Positions 44,980-56,929 are shown, counted from the stretch's first letter. The stretch is DNA of 64,000 nucleotides from Gigaspora rosea (GCA_003550325.1 QKWP01001206.1:93078-157077), one strand, 5' to 3'. Notes: generated by a model from the sequence alone, not told the origin. A program made the numbers and translations.

Positions 44980-45235
44980 TGTGTTTCGACCCGGGTAGGT
45001 ATCACTGGGTCACCCGCAGGTAGGTGGGTAACCAGGGTTGAATTATGACTACCCGGGTGGTCAACCTGTGGACCCCCGTAGGTCACCGCTGGCAGAACTG
45101 CCAAAATGACCTGACTGTGGCATAAATAGCGGATATTCATGGGCTTTTTTTCTCAGATCACACTTATGGACCAATTAATATTACGGGCATTATAACATAA
45201 AGAATGGGAAGAATAGAGTTTATACCCGGGTAACC
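44980..45235. repeat. GC-rich island with repeated ACCCGGGT words
   Basis: Strikingly GC-rich for this window between 44987 and 45120. ACCCGGGTAGGT (44989), ACCCGCAGGTAGGTGGGTAACC (about 45012), ACCCGGGTGGTCA (45051), ACCCCCGTAGGTCACC (about 45073) and ACCCGGGTAACCC (45223) are variants of one word; ACCCGGGT is itself palindromic. The minus-strand frame 44895-45140 is not recognisable as a protein. Confidence 0.5.
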
Positions 45236-45519
45236 CAGGTTAGATATTTATAATTTTATTTTAGTGTGTGAATATAATGCGCATTAAACCTAGGAGTGTT
45301 TTGCAGAATAGAACCGAGATAATAAAGTTATAGTTTGAGCTACTGCACATGACTCAAATTATTGACGCGTATCAAATTTTTAGATTATTAGAACTTCACG
45401 TTCCAGTTATGACTTTTGAATCCGCATCTGCATCACAATACAGCTCGAGCCGAGATATCCAAGCAGATACTTTTAACAACTATAATTAAGCTACCCAAGG
45501 TCATGAAGATTTACTACAT

Positions 45520-46050
45520 ATTTATATTTAGTACGTGAGCATAAAAAATCTACTGTATATTTATATTAGTCTTAATATTTAATCAAGTATCACTTTCATG
45601 ATCATTTTATTTAGGGCATAGCATAAAGAAACATTTATAATTATAAGTCTTCAAAATAAGTTGTTCATGCTTATGAATATTTACTATTCGTATTTTTAAT
45701 TTAGTGCATGAATATAAAGAACGTTTATTAATATAAATATTCAAAGTAAGTTATTCAAGATTTATTTACTATTCATAATTTACTTTAGATTGTATAATAT
45801 TTACCATTTATATGTATGAACTTAATACATGAATATGATAATATAAGCATTAAAATAAGATATCAAAGTTCATGTATATTTGCTACTTAATTTCATTCTA
45901 TTTAGTGCATGAGCATAAGAACATTTATTAGTCTAAATATTCGTATTCATGAATATTTACTATTAATTTTATCATTCGCATTTATTTAGCATGTTAATCC
46001 AAGTATTTAAATAAGCTACTCACCTCATAAATATTTATAATTTATGTTGA
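45520..46050. repeat. Degenerate tandem repeat, ~80-90 bp unit
   Basis: A phrase 'TTTAGTGCATGAATATAA.GAACATTTATTA..ATAAATATTCAAAATAAGTTATTCA' recurs at about 45530, 45613, 45696, 45812, 45898 and, eroded, later. No coding potential. Confidence 0.6.
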
Positions 46051-46261
46051 GCACGAATATTATATTTAAGTGTTGCATAAATAAAAACCAATTTTGCTTT
46101 TTAAATCCCGTTGCAGAATTTCTTTTACCACCAGATGACCCAGCTGATCTATCTGTGACAACCCATGCTTTTTTCATTTACTTATTGGCACAGGATTGTT
46201 ATATCAGACACCACACAATAAGATATTTATTGTACATAAAGTGATAATTTTTATAATAAAA

Positions 46262-46932
46262 CATAGTAACTATTGAAATTTTCGCTCTATAATAAAAATT
46301 TTTAGAAAAATTTTTTAAAAATATTTTTTTATGTCAGAATAAATTTCAACAATTGTAGTTTCTAAAAAATATTTTTTCAGATTTTTAAAAATTTTTATAA
46401 CAATGTTGTTCTAAGGTCAAAACTCTAACAAAAATTTTAAATAAATATTACTTATAAAATTTTTTTACTAGAGTTTTGACCTTAGAACAACTTTGCTATA
46501 AAAATTTTTAAAAAATTTTAAAAAATATTTTTACTAGAGTTTTGACCTTAGGCCATATAAAGTTAATTTTTTGGATCTCATAACCCGGCCGGGTCATATT
46601 TTGGAAATTTTTTGAAAAAAATTTTTTATATATTTTAATAGTCGGGTGGGATTTCAAAAAAAATTTTTTAAAAATTTTATAAAATTTTATATATAAAATT
46701 TTTAAATAAAAGTTCGGCCGGCCAGGTCATTTTTTTTGTCTCATGTTATGAGAACCAAAAAATTAACTTTATATAGCCTTAGAAAACTTTGCTATAAAAA
46801 TTTTAAAAAATTTGAAAAAATATTTTTTAAAACTACAATTGTTGAAATTTATTCTGATATAAAAAATATTTTAAAATTTTTTTTAAAAATTTTTATTATA
46901 GAATAAAAATTTCAATAGTTACTATGTTCTAT
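46262..46932. mobile_element. Foldback element, ~670 bp, with an internal insertion
   Basis: AACATAGTAACTATTGAAAT at the left pairs with ATTTCAATAGTTACTATGTT at the right, and both arms continue through TCAGAATAAATTTCAACAAT. Inside, GAGTTTTGACCTTAGAACAAC occurs at about 46405 (inverted) and 46473 (direct), and a third time split by the 228-bp MITE at 46551. Confidence 0.7.
46551..46778. mobile_element. 228-bp MITE (GGCCATATAAAGTTAATT), TTA TSD, with an adjacent empty site
   Basis: Ends GGCCATATAAAGTTAATTTT and GGCTATATAAAGTTAATTTT; TTA at 46548-46550 and 46779-46781. A neighbouring intact copy of the target (TTTTGACCTTAGAACAACTT, 46475) shows the sequence before insertion. The interior contains CCCGGCCGGGTCA and TTCGGCCGGCCAGGTCA (GGCCGG words) in opposite arms. 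Confidence 0.85.
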
Positions 46933-47663
46933 TATAAAAATATTATGTGTTACATTATTTATGATTGTTAGTATATAAGTATATTAAATAATCTAGCCAC
47001 ATACACAGGTTTATATTTAAAGTCCATGCTTTTAGCACAGAATATGAACTTGTATATAACTAGGTTATCCACTATATACCCAAACAATAACTATAAATTA
47101 CTACCCAGATAATCCAGTTTGGGATTTTATGATGGTTGAAACCTAAATTAGTGCAAATCAGACTTTTACTTGAATTTTCAAAATAAATATTAATTATTCC
47201 AAATTTTTTTATTTTTTAATTGTTGTTTTTTTTTATTTATAATAGATTTATTTGATATTTTTAAAGCATGAGGGAAATTTATTTTGAATGGCTGTAATCA
47301 CGAGGATTGTCAAAGATCGATGGCTTATTCTGATTGGCCAATATCATTAAATCGCAAAATGCCATAAGGTACCTTGATTTGTACCGGGTGCATTTTAAGG
47401 TCATCAGATGCGGTATTTTCAGTTTTTACCGGTATTAGCAAGAATATGGAAGAACGAAATACAAAAATACAGTAATACTTACAAGTGACCCTCCATATAA
47501 TAACCCTCCTCAATACGGATTTTATGGTACTAATCGTTATTACTAAAAAGTATAATTCTTTTTTTTTTTTTTTTTTAACAAAAAAATTTTTATGGATACT
47601 TATGTGCTTTTGTTATTACTTGTCTCTCGTGTTTTTTTTTTTGCCATCCAACTTATTTTTATT
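46933..47663. other. Upstream of the DUF6589-like gene; no gene
   Basis: AT-rich with a T-run at 47560. The hydrophobic codons before ATG 47664 (from ATG 47592) look like leader sequence and not part of the protein. Confidence 0.45.
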
Positions 47664-50380
47664 ATGAAAAAAAATAAAGGTCCCTGTTCTATACAAAATT
47701 GTAATAGAAATTCTACTCTTTTTCGAAAAATTACTTCTATTGCATATAATAAAGCACAAAATAAAGGAACATTAGAACAATATGGTGATCTAAAAATCGG
47801 GCAAGAAATATGCTATAGTCACTATTTAGATATAGTAGAACCCGATCATAATACAAACAAAAAAAAACCCCTGGTTGAAATAAAAGAAATGAACGTTAAT
47901 GATAAACCAGTCGCATATTGTAATACCCAAAAGTCTTCTTCCAACAATGGTATCATATTTGCAGATCAGGTTCAAATCCTAACGAAAGTTCTTTATCAAT
48001 TGCAACGGGATAGACCCAGTTTTATTGAACTTAGCCCCGTTCGTTTTCAATTAATGATAGAAAATGCTGATGCTCGTTTGCATGGGTTTTTTGATCAAAT
48101 GGTTAAGGCTTTAATTCCCAATGAAAGATCTGCGTACAAAAAAATAGAAGCAAAAAAAACAGTAGTTAGTTTTTGTTATATGATGGCTAATATACGAAAT
48201 ATGTTTGTTAATAGTTTTGAATTAGAGGTTGGTTTGTATCTCTCAGCATCTGGAATATCATCTGCTGCAATTGATACATTACATAATTTGGGTGTTACGG
48301 TTTGTAGTAAAACAATCAATAATTACAAAAAAAAACTTGTTCAAGATCATTATCAAAATATTCAAAAATTTTTTACAAACAATGTAATTATTTTTTATAT
48401 AATTTAATAATTTATATTGTTATTGTTATATATATATATTAAATAAATTTTTTTTTAGAATAATATTTTATTTGTTTATAATCTGGACAACTATCATAAC
48501 ATAAATGAAGAAAGACGTCCTAATGCAACAACATTATCGACAGCCTCACATTTGGCAACATTTATTTGCAAACCCGTAAAATTATGTGCACCAATTCCTC
48601 TTATTTTTAATAATGTAAATATTTACAATCCACAGAATATTGATGCAAGCAATATTTGTTTTAGATTATTACATAAGTATAGTGGAATCTTTGATATTTC
48701 ATATGGAACACGAAGATTACAATGGATTGCATCTGGGGATTTAAAATTTGATTTTAATAAAATTGAATTATTAACAGTTCATGTTTAAGAAGATGCAATA
48801 AATGAACGAAAGGAGGAACGATCTACTAAAAATATTCGACTAATTGGGTTCCAAGAGCAAGGTTTACATTCGATGTATGATTACATTAACGCACTTCAAA
48901 TGATATTAAAAATTAATAAGGATACACAGCATTTAGATAATCATGTAGCACCTATTGTAGCAGACTGGCAGGCCAGCTTTTTATTCGTAAAGCAATTATG
49001 AATTTAAATAATTCTTCTTTTAATATTCCTTCTGAAATCAGTTCATTTATTCCTCTATTAGGGCCATTGCACGTTTCTTTGAATAGTAGAGAGCAAACCA
49101 TAATTGTGCATTATTCTTTTTTTAAAAAATTATTTCATTTTGTTTTTGGCAAAAAAAAAAAAATTGGCTAAAACTCCGAAACTGTGGCGAATTAACTTAC
49201 TATTAGAGTTAGCACATGGTGGGTGGTATAAAGTTAAAGAAAAAATTATGGCAAAATTTGGGTCAAATTGCAAAGATATTGAATACTGCACGCTTTTTGA
49301 TATCTTGGATAATTTGGTTCCAGCTGTGCTAGAAATATATGCAGTTCTTTTTCGATCTGGCTCATTTAATAAATATTTGGAAACGATATTTCAAATTTGG
49401 ACGTTTATGTTACGATGGCGACGACATAATTATAACAAAGCGCCGCTTGCATTTTTATCTGATATATTTTATTGGCAAGATACTAACCATCCATTTTTTG
49501 AAGCATTTAAACTTTCTTTAGTAAATTTCAATGAATATTATGTCGAGAATTTTCACAGCAAAATTCGTGCACAAACTTCTAAGAATTTTACAGCAGAAAA
49601 TATTATAAAACAAGCTTATGTAATTGGTATGCATTTCAATAATTTATTTATTTAAAACACTAACTAAATTTACAATTTAGATATGCAAGATAATGAAAAC
49701 TTGCGGGATGCTTTTATTAAAACAAAACGATATCCTTATACGCCATCACAATTGAATTTTTTAACTGAAAAAACTGGGCTTTTTCTTCTTAATCATTTAC
49801 AAGAAATTTTTAAAAATCGTGGGAAAAGCAAAATCCATCAAAAAAAAAAATCCGAATACTATTTAGCTACTATGAACGAAGTCGTAGACACCAAATGTTT
49901 ACCTACAGGTAGAATAAATTAAATTCATATAAGATCAATAAAAATATTTGAAATTAAAAAATAAACTAAATAACTTTTTTTTTTAAAAAAAAAAAGTATT
50001 TATTACAATAAACCCTAATTACAGGATATAGTTCAAACTTTCCACCCGAACCTAACATGTGTGATGACTGCCATAAGCCTTTAAATGATGGTGAAGTCCT
50101 GGTTTGTGGGCACGGCTATCATCATAGCTGTTATGCAAGAATGGAATATTGCTGCCGCCATTGTAAAGAATATTTTAAGAAAGGCATTTACTATAACGTT
50201 GAAAGTTTCATAAAACGTTTAAAAAAAGGACCTAACACACTTACCAACGAAGAAAAACGAGAACGAGAGCAAGAAAAAGAAGAACAGGAATCTGAACAGG
50301 ACGACGATGTAGCGGAAGAAGTGAAAATAGAGAAATCCAACGCTTTTTTAATGGCACTTAATGCTGTTAATGGTTGGTAA
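47664..50380 (+). pseudogene. DUF6589-like multi-exon gene with C2CH- and RING-like zinc clusters, disrupted
   Basis: Four exons with GT..AG introns: 47664-48383, 48459-49626, 49681-49908, 50025-50380; all junctions keep frame (the last two give YVID and LPTGY). The N-terminus has a C-X4-C-X36-C-X2-H zinc pattern (residues 8, 13, 50, 53). The middle (PLLGPLHVSLNSREQ, WRINLLLELAHGGW, FDILDNLVPAVLEIYAVLFRSG, FYWQDTNHPFFEA, YYVENFHSKIR) resembles the DUF6589-like family that I recall as abundant in Rhizophagus. The C-terminus is a RING-like cluster (CDDCHKP...VCGHGYHHSC...CCRHC) plus an acidic Glu-rich tail. Exon 2 carries a TAA at 48786-48788, a one-base loss near 48970 and a frameshift at the A13 run near 49151. 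Function is unknown; the copy-number behaviour suggests a mobile or transposon-derived gene. An A-run shift could be a sequencing error; the stop would not be. Confidence 0.8.
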
Positions 50381-50876
50381 ATGTAAAAAAAAAGAGAAAA
50401 ATTAGTATTATGAAAACTTGGCCAAACATTCGATCTCATTCGATCTCAAGTTTTCAAACACAATAAAAAATACTTAAAAACTTGTAGTTTGAACAACGTT
50501 AAGTCAATTCGATGCGTCACTATTGTATCATATGTGCAATATTTCTTCAAAAGTCGCATTTTTTGTAAATCTATTATAATTTGATTGGCTATTTCTGAAT
50601 GACGGATGATCGTCATATAATCGTTATGTAACCAATAAAAATAAATTTCCCTCATGCTTATTTTTAATAACTTAATTAGTAATTCATAATAGAAGTTTAA
50701 AATACTATAGTAAAAATTAGAGAAATTTGTTATAATTTTTTATAATACTAAAATCTGTCTTTTCTATCTATCAAAAATATTTTTTTTACTAAGTAAATTT
50801 CTTTTAACTATTTAATATATTGTAAAACAATTTTTACAATTTTAATAAAATAAAATTATTAAAACTAGTTTAGTAA
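50381..50876. other. 3' flank of the DUF6589-like gene; no gene
   Basis: CATTCGATCTCATTCGATCTC (50427) is a small direct repeat. No other feature. Confidence 0.45.
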
Positions 50877-50884
50877 ATTATAAG

Positions 50885-51123
50885 CAGGGTTGGCACATTT
50901 ATCTATTGGAATAAATAAAGAACAACTCAGTTGGCATTACTCCATTGCTCTATTGAGAATAATTTGTGAATAGAGCCAATAGAGGCCAACTAGCTCATAA
51001 TATAGTATTTGTTAATAACTAATATCTATTCTATTGGCTCCATTGGCTCCATTGGTTCTATTGGTTCTATAGGCTCCATTGATTTGCAATTTTTTCAATG
51101 AAGAATATTCATTGCCAACTCTG
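50885..51123. mobile_element. 239-bp hAT-like MITE with perfect 8-bp TSD
   Basis: ATTATAAG occurs exactly at 50877-50884 and 51124-51131. Ends CAGGGTTGGCA and CAGAGTTGGCA match the CAGnGTTGGCA style of hAT termini. The interior has tandem decamers (GGCTCCATTGGCTCCATTGG, 51034-51053, with TTCTATTGGTTCTAT after) and their inverse AGCCAATAGAGGCCAA (50976). Non-coding. Confidence 0.88.
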
Positions 51124-51389
51124 ATTATAAGATATAAGAAAAATTATCTTTATAATTATATGAAAACTATATATATTTTGGAAATTTTTGGATTTTTGAA
51201 TAATAAAATTTTATACACAGTATAAACTTAATTCCACTTTTTATTATATATTATTTAACTTCTATTACAAATCACTAATTAATTAATAATCTGCCAGTTA
51301 CCTGGTTATAATCTTTGTTAATGAAATCTATATATATAGAATACTGTGTTTATCTAAGAAAACTTTTTATTTTACTAAAATAATAAGCA

Positions 51390-51640
51390 AAGTTGATTAA
51401 TTAAAGTTGTAGAGCTTACCAAGATAAATCTAATAGTAGTTAAATTATCCAAATTAGCCTAGTGAATGCTAAAATATTTAAAACAATTGTCTAACTATAT
51501 AAAATTACTATATAAACAAACCTATAGTTAACCAATTACTTTAAAGATATCACAACAATCACTAGGCCAATTTGGACAATCTAGCTATCTTTAGATTAGA
51601 ATAGTAAGCTTTATAACTTTTAATTAATTGACCTTGGCTG
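51390..51640. repeat. Eroded hairpin core of a pogo-like element
   Basis: TTAATTAAAGTTGTAGAGCTTACCAAGATAAATCTAATAGTAGTTAAA...CCTAGTGAATGCTAAAATAT (51396-51476) and its inverse (51540-51630) match the module in the elements at 5117 and 6441 word for word, heavily mutated. Terminal repeats are not found. Confidence 0.6.
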
Positions 51641-53470
51641 TTAAATTAGTACAAAAATATTTTATTTGAATAATTGTCAAAGCCTTTACTTAATAGCATT
51701 TTTATATTATTGAAAGATTATTTTTAACTGATCATATTATTACAGTATATAGGCTGAGTTACTCATTTGATTTAAAGAACATAGTAAAGAATTAACCAAC
51801 TTTAGTGGAAGATTTTCTTTGAATTACTTGGAGATAAGAACTAAAGCTTTAAATTAAAGGTTATTAAATGCTAAAGAATATATATTTAAAATTTAAAGAA
51901 AAGTTTATATGTATATTTTTAAATAAATTTAATTTAAATACTTTTTTTGCATAAATTTATATATAAAATTAGATGAGTTAACTTATCTGATTTATAAGTA
52001 ACAGCACTTATTAGAACATATGCTCCAATTTTTGGAATTGGACCTTTTTTGATACTCTAAATTGATTATTTTGCTCCCCAAATTATTAATTAGCTGATCA
52101 TTTTTCACTCTAAATTATTTATCAGCTGACCCCAAATTATTTTAATTCAAAATTTTAAACCAAAAATTTTATATGTATAAACCTGTCAAACCAATTTCCC
52201 GTCCTCAAAACCAATTTGCTCTTTTTGGGATTTACTTAAGTAAATGTGAATAAAAGTTGGTTAATGTTCTACATAATGTACTAATTATTACTTTATATTA
52301 TAAATAGTTGTACACGAAATAGAATAATTGAAAAGGTATAATGATGTATGAATAAGTAGTATGTAAATGCGTGTATACAAAGCCTGCATCCGCCAATTTG
52401 GAATCTTTAAGTATTCGAGTTTATAAATATTACTATTTTATTTTATTTGTGCTAATTTTTTTTTGGTTTATGATATTTATTAACCTAAGTATTTAAATAA
52501 GTTATTTAATATAGACTTTCATACTTTGAGTCACTTCAAAAGGTTTATCAGGTCAAATGTTTACTAAAAGCTGTTTATAATACGACTGTTTTCTAGTAAG
52601 TACACAAAAAATCACTCTTGGCAATTTTCCAATTCAACAAAAAGCCCAAAAAGCGAGCCGAGAAAGAAAAGAAGAAATTTCGTGTAGAAGAGCGAGCAAT
52701 TCCAAGTATTTTGGTAAGCATAAAAATTCTATTAGCAAGGTAGAGAAAAATGGGATAATTGGACATAAGTGAAAACTTACTGAATAAGTATAACTAACAT
52801 TATGCGGCCGGTATGTCACTTTTCCAGTAAATTTTCACTTACGTCCATAATTTATTGATTTGTCACCATTCAAATTTCATTTTATTGATGTCTATATTTA
52901 TACAGTATTATTTTTTATTCACATTAATTTAGTAGTACCAAATCAAATAAAAAAAAATAATAAATAAATAAATAATTGAAGCAAATAAAAAAATGAGATC
53001 GAAAGTGAAAAATATATATAATTCGTACTATACAAAATATTTAAAGTAAATTTATTCATAGTAATTATATATGAGTATATAGCAAAAATGTAGTGTATAA
53101 TTGACAAAGTATGTATAGTAGGAATTAAGATAGTATGTATAGTTTGTAAAAGAAATTCTTTAAAAGATTTCAACCCTAACCATGAAAAAGGACAATATTG
53201 GCGCTCACCCTGACCCTAACTAATAAAAAGGATTACTTATAAAAGAAAGTAGTACTAACCATACATACTTTCATAAATTTTTTTGCTTATATTTATACAT
53301 ACATTACTTAAATATGGGTTTATACAAGACATATTTCTGTAATACCCATTATATATCATGTAATAAATATTAACATACAGTACAACTTTATTATTTATTA
53401 AAACTTTTATTTATTAAACTAACTTAATTCTACTTCTCGAACGATGTGGCCTAGAATGTCTCAATAAAAG
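51641..53470. other. No gene seen
   Basis: Minus-strand frames at 52634-52819 and 52943-53173 are Phe/Ser/Leu- and Ile-rich without motifs. 53172-53220 has scattered CCCTAACC-like words. No inverted repeats with clear ends. Confidence 0.45.
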
Positions 53471-53473
53471 TTC

Positions 53474-53575
53474 TTAGTTGCCGCATTAGCAGAGAGCAAT
53501 TTCCAAGAATCCCAAAGACAATTAGAGCAGGAAAGAATAGCCCGTCAAAGACAAAAGCAAAACCTTAGAGTGAAT
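53474..53575 (+). pseudogene. Coding-like relic, Gln/Arg/Glu-rich coiled coil
   Basis: 34 codons reading LVAALAESNFQESQRQLEQE followed by RIARQRQKQN, with codon-like composition unlike the surrounding AT-rich noise. A stop lies just before and the frame degenerates after. A second Glu/Asn/Arg-rich scrap is at about 53812-53880. It might derive from the charged N-terminal region of a Helitron-like or other transposon protein, but no domain is visible. Confidence 0.25.
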
Positions 53576-54122
53576 TTACTAGAGTTTTTGTTTAATTGTT
53601 TCATTATAAACATTTTATTTATTACAAAATATATATATTTATCAATATCTAAAATATATGAATTTACTCTTTCGTCCAATACTAACCTAACTCCTCTTAC
53701 ATTAATTCTGCGCTACCTTATACTAATTCTAACCCAAACCCCTCTAGATCTTATACTAATTCTATGCTAACATAACCCCAATTTTGCGCTACTATCTATT
53801 GCTTTAGCCGAACCAATACGAGAACAAATTTGAAGAAAATGAACGAAGACACAACCAGGCAGTGACAGACCAACAACCTAAATAAAAAAAAATTGTTAGT
53901 AACCAGTGATGACGACAACAGCAAATATTGACAAACTGAACCAATAGGACCTGGACATCTCAAATATAGGTCATAAATGATCTGCATAAATTTGGAAGTT
54001 TTTGCTACCCCTAAAATCAAGTAAATTTGCTGAAAATTCAATTATTACATATAAATTTTTAGTAATTTGCTAAAAACTAAATTATCACATCTATTTTTAT
54101 AGATCAAATAATATATATATTT

Positions 54123-55885
54123 TTGAGTGCTGAACAAATTTTCTTAGAGCACAATATTAGAATCAATTAGTAAAATTTGGAGAATCAGGGATTTTTTAGT
54201 ATTTTTATTAATAAAATTATATAAAATATTATAATTCTCCAAATTTTACTAATTGATTTTAACATTGTGCCATAAGAAAACTTGTACAGCATATAAAAAT
54301 TCATTATTCCGGCATATTTAATTTTATATTTCTTGAAAATTTAAGAGAAGATGCTTAATTTTGGATTTTTTGATCAAAAAATCCAAAATTAAGCATTTTC
54401 TCTTAAATTTTCAAGAAATATAAAATTAAATATGCCAGAATAATGTATTTTATATGCTGAACAAGTTTTCTTATAGCATAATGTTAGAATAAATTAGTAA
54501 AATTTGGGGAAGCATAGAATTTTTTAGCATTTTTATTAATAAAATCATATAAAATATTATAATTCTCCAAATTTTACTAATTGATTCTAACATTGCGCCA
54601 TAAGAAAACTTGTTCAGCACATAAAAATACATTCTTCTAGCATATTTTCTTTTATATTTCTTGAAAATTTAAGAGAAGACGCTTAATTTTGGATTTTTTG
54701 ATCAAAAAATCCAAAATTAAGCACCTTTTCTTAAATTTTCAGAAATATAAAATTAAATATGCCGGAATAATGTACTTTTATGTGCTGAACAAGTTTCTTA
54801 TGGCATAATGTTAGAATCAATTAATAAAATTTGGAGAATTATAATATTTTATATGATTTTATTAATAAAAATACTAAAAAATTCCATGATTCCCCAAATT
54901 TTACTAATTGATTCTGAATAATGTATTTTTATATGCTGAACAAGTTTTCTTATGGCACAATATTAGAATCAATTAGTAAAATTTGGAGAATTATAATATT
55001 TTATATAATTTTATTAATAAAAATACTAAAAAATTTTATGCTTCCCCAAATTTTACTAATTGATCCTAACATTGTTCTATAAAAACTTGTTCAGCACATA
55101 AAAATACATTATTCCGGCATATTTTCTTTTATATTTCTTGAAAATTTAAGAGAAGATGCTTAATTTTGGATTTTTTGATCAAAAAATCCAAAATTAAGCA
55201 TTTTCTCTTAAATTTTCAAGAAATATAAAAGTAAATATGCCAGAATAATATATTTTTATGTGCTGAACAAGTTTTCTTAGAGCACAATGTTAGAATCAAT
55301 TAGTAAAATTTGGAGAATCATAGAATTTTTTAGTATTTTTATTAATAAAATTATATAAAATATTATAATTCTCCAAATTTTACTAATTGATTCTAACATT
55401 GTGCCCTAAGAAAACTTGTTCAGCACATAAAAATACATTATTCCGGCATATTTAATTTTATATTTCTTGAAAATTTAAGAGAAGATGCTTAATTTTGGAT
55501 TTTTGATCAAAAAATCCAAAATTAAGCATCTTCTCTTAAATTTTCAAGAAATATAAAATTAAATATGCCGGAATAATGTATTTTTATGTGCTGAACAAGT
55601 TTTCTTAGGGCACAATGTTAGAATCAATTAGTAAAATTTGGAGAATCATAGAATTTTTTAGTATTTTTATTAATAAAATTATATAAAATACTATAATTCT
55701 CCAAATTTTACTAATTGATTCTAATATTGTGCCATAAGAAAACTTGTTCAGCACATAAAAATACATTATTCCGGCATATTTACTTTTATATTTCTTGAAA
55801 ATTTAAGAGAAGATGCTTAATTTTGGATTTTTTGATCAAAAAATCCAAAATTAAGTATCTTCTCTTAAATTTTTAAAAAACATAG
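54123..55885. repeat. Palindromic satellite, ~328-bp unit with two alternating hairpins
   Basis: Five and a half units start at GCTGAACAAnTTTTCTTA (about 54129, 54456, 54786, 54932, 55260, 55589). Each unit contains palindrome A (arms GAATCAATTAGTAAAATTTGG..., centre TTTTTATTAATAAAA) and palindrome B (arms CGGCATATTTAATTTTATAT...AAGATGCTTAATTTTGGA, centre TTTTTTGATCAAAAAA). Arms exceed 100 bp with few mismatches. The fourth start (54932) is only ~148 bp after the third because one B hairpin is missing. No ORF. Confidence 0.9.
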
Positions 55886-56445
55886 TAGTACAAAAAATGA
55901 GATAGATTATTTTTGGGTATGATTCTTGCAAAATGCAGGGAATTTGCTAAAAATAAAATATAACATACATAAAATTGCTGTAATTTGCCAAAATGCTTTA
56001 TATAACCTTTTTTAAAATTAACCTCAATTTGCTAAAACTTAAATTTGGACCTCAGACCAAATTTTCTGCAATTGCTAAAAAAAATATGACATATATCAGA
56101 GATGTCTGGGGTCCTGAACCAACATATGATGACAATTCACAAGAGATGTTATTAGCACATAGCAGCTTCAAACTATGACATCATGACACCAAAAATAATG
56201 AACCCGAATGAAATGAAGCACTTACAAACGAAGACACTTGAAATGAAGATACTGAAAATTGTCAACACGAGAACAAAGATGCCAAAGAGCAACGATTCTA
56301 ATGAATGACAACACCAAAGAGTGATGCCACCGAAAAACGACGATGCCAAAGAATGACAGAAAAGGTACAAAAGAAAACGACACTATGTAAAAGAAAAAAA
56401 TGTAGCGGTTAGATATACTAATACTGTAATACATGAAAATATATG
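55886..56445. other. No credible gene
   Basis: A frame at 55993-56178 ends in IRDVWGPEPTYDDNSQEMLLAHSSFKL, which has coding-like composition but no recognised motif. 56200-56390 contains GATGCCAAAGA and ACGATGCCAAAGAATGAC repeats of a ~45-bp phrase. Minus-strand hydrophobic frames are shadows. Confidence 0.4.
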
Positions 56446-56537
56446 GCACAGGTTTTTTTTGTCTTTAGTGCGTCTAGTGTAATCTGGTTACACTTGACGT
56501 CCTCTGACGCACTAAACAAAGTAGGACAAACCTGTGC
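56446..56537. mobile_element. ~92-bp inverted repeat, short MITE
   Basis: GCACAGGTTTTTTTTGTCTT pairs with the inverse ending ACAAACCTGTGC, then TTTAGTGCGTC with GACGCACTAAA. The TSD is unclear. Confidence 0.55.
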
Positions 56538-56705
56538 TACTCATGATTGGCTAGGATTAGATGTCAACTAATTGATGCACCCTGTTGTGTAACAGGTAAA
56601 TTTTGGGGTGCGTCACTTACCTGCATGCATTCCAAAAATCGGAGCATATGAACATGTTCTATGACTGTTTGCTAAAAAAATTATTAAAATAAATAAAAAA
56701 CTTAA

Positions 56706-56926
56706 GGCAATGCAAAATTAATTAATTGGTTTTCATAACCGGCTAGGTCAAAATTTTGAAACCTCTAAAAAAAAGTTTTTATATATTTTAATAACTGGTG
56801 GAATTTTAAAAAAAATTTTTTATAATTTTATAAAATTTTATATATGAAATTTAAAAAAAAAGCCAGTCAGCCAGTCTATTTAAAAGCTACATGTTATAAA
56901 AACCAAGTAATTAAATTTGTATGGCC
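56706..56926. mobile_element. 221-bp MITE of the GGCC/AAAGTTAATT family, TAA TSD
   Basis: TAA at 56703-56705 and 56927-56929; ends GGCAATGCAAAATTAATTAA and GGCCATACAAATTTAATTAC. The interior, TTTTTATATATTTTAATAACTGGTGG, parallels that of the copy at 46551. Confidence 0.7.
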
Positions 56927-56929
56927 TAA

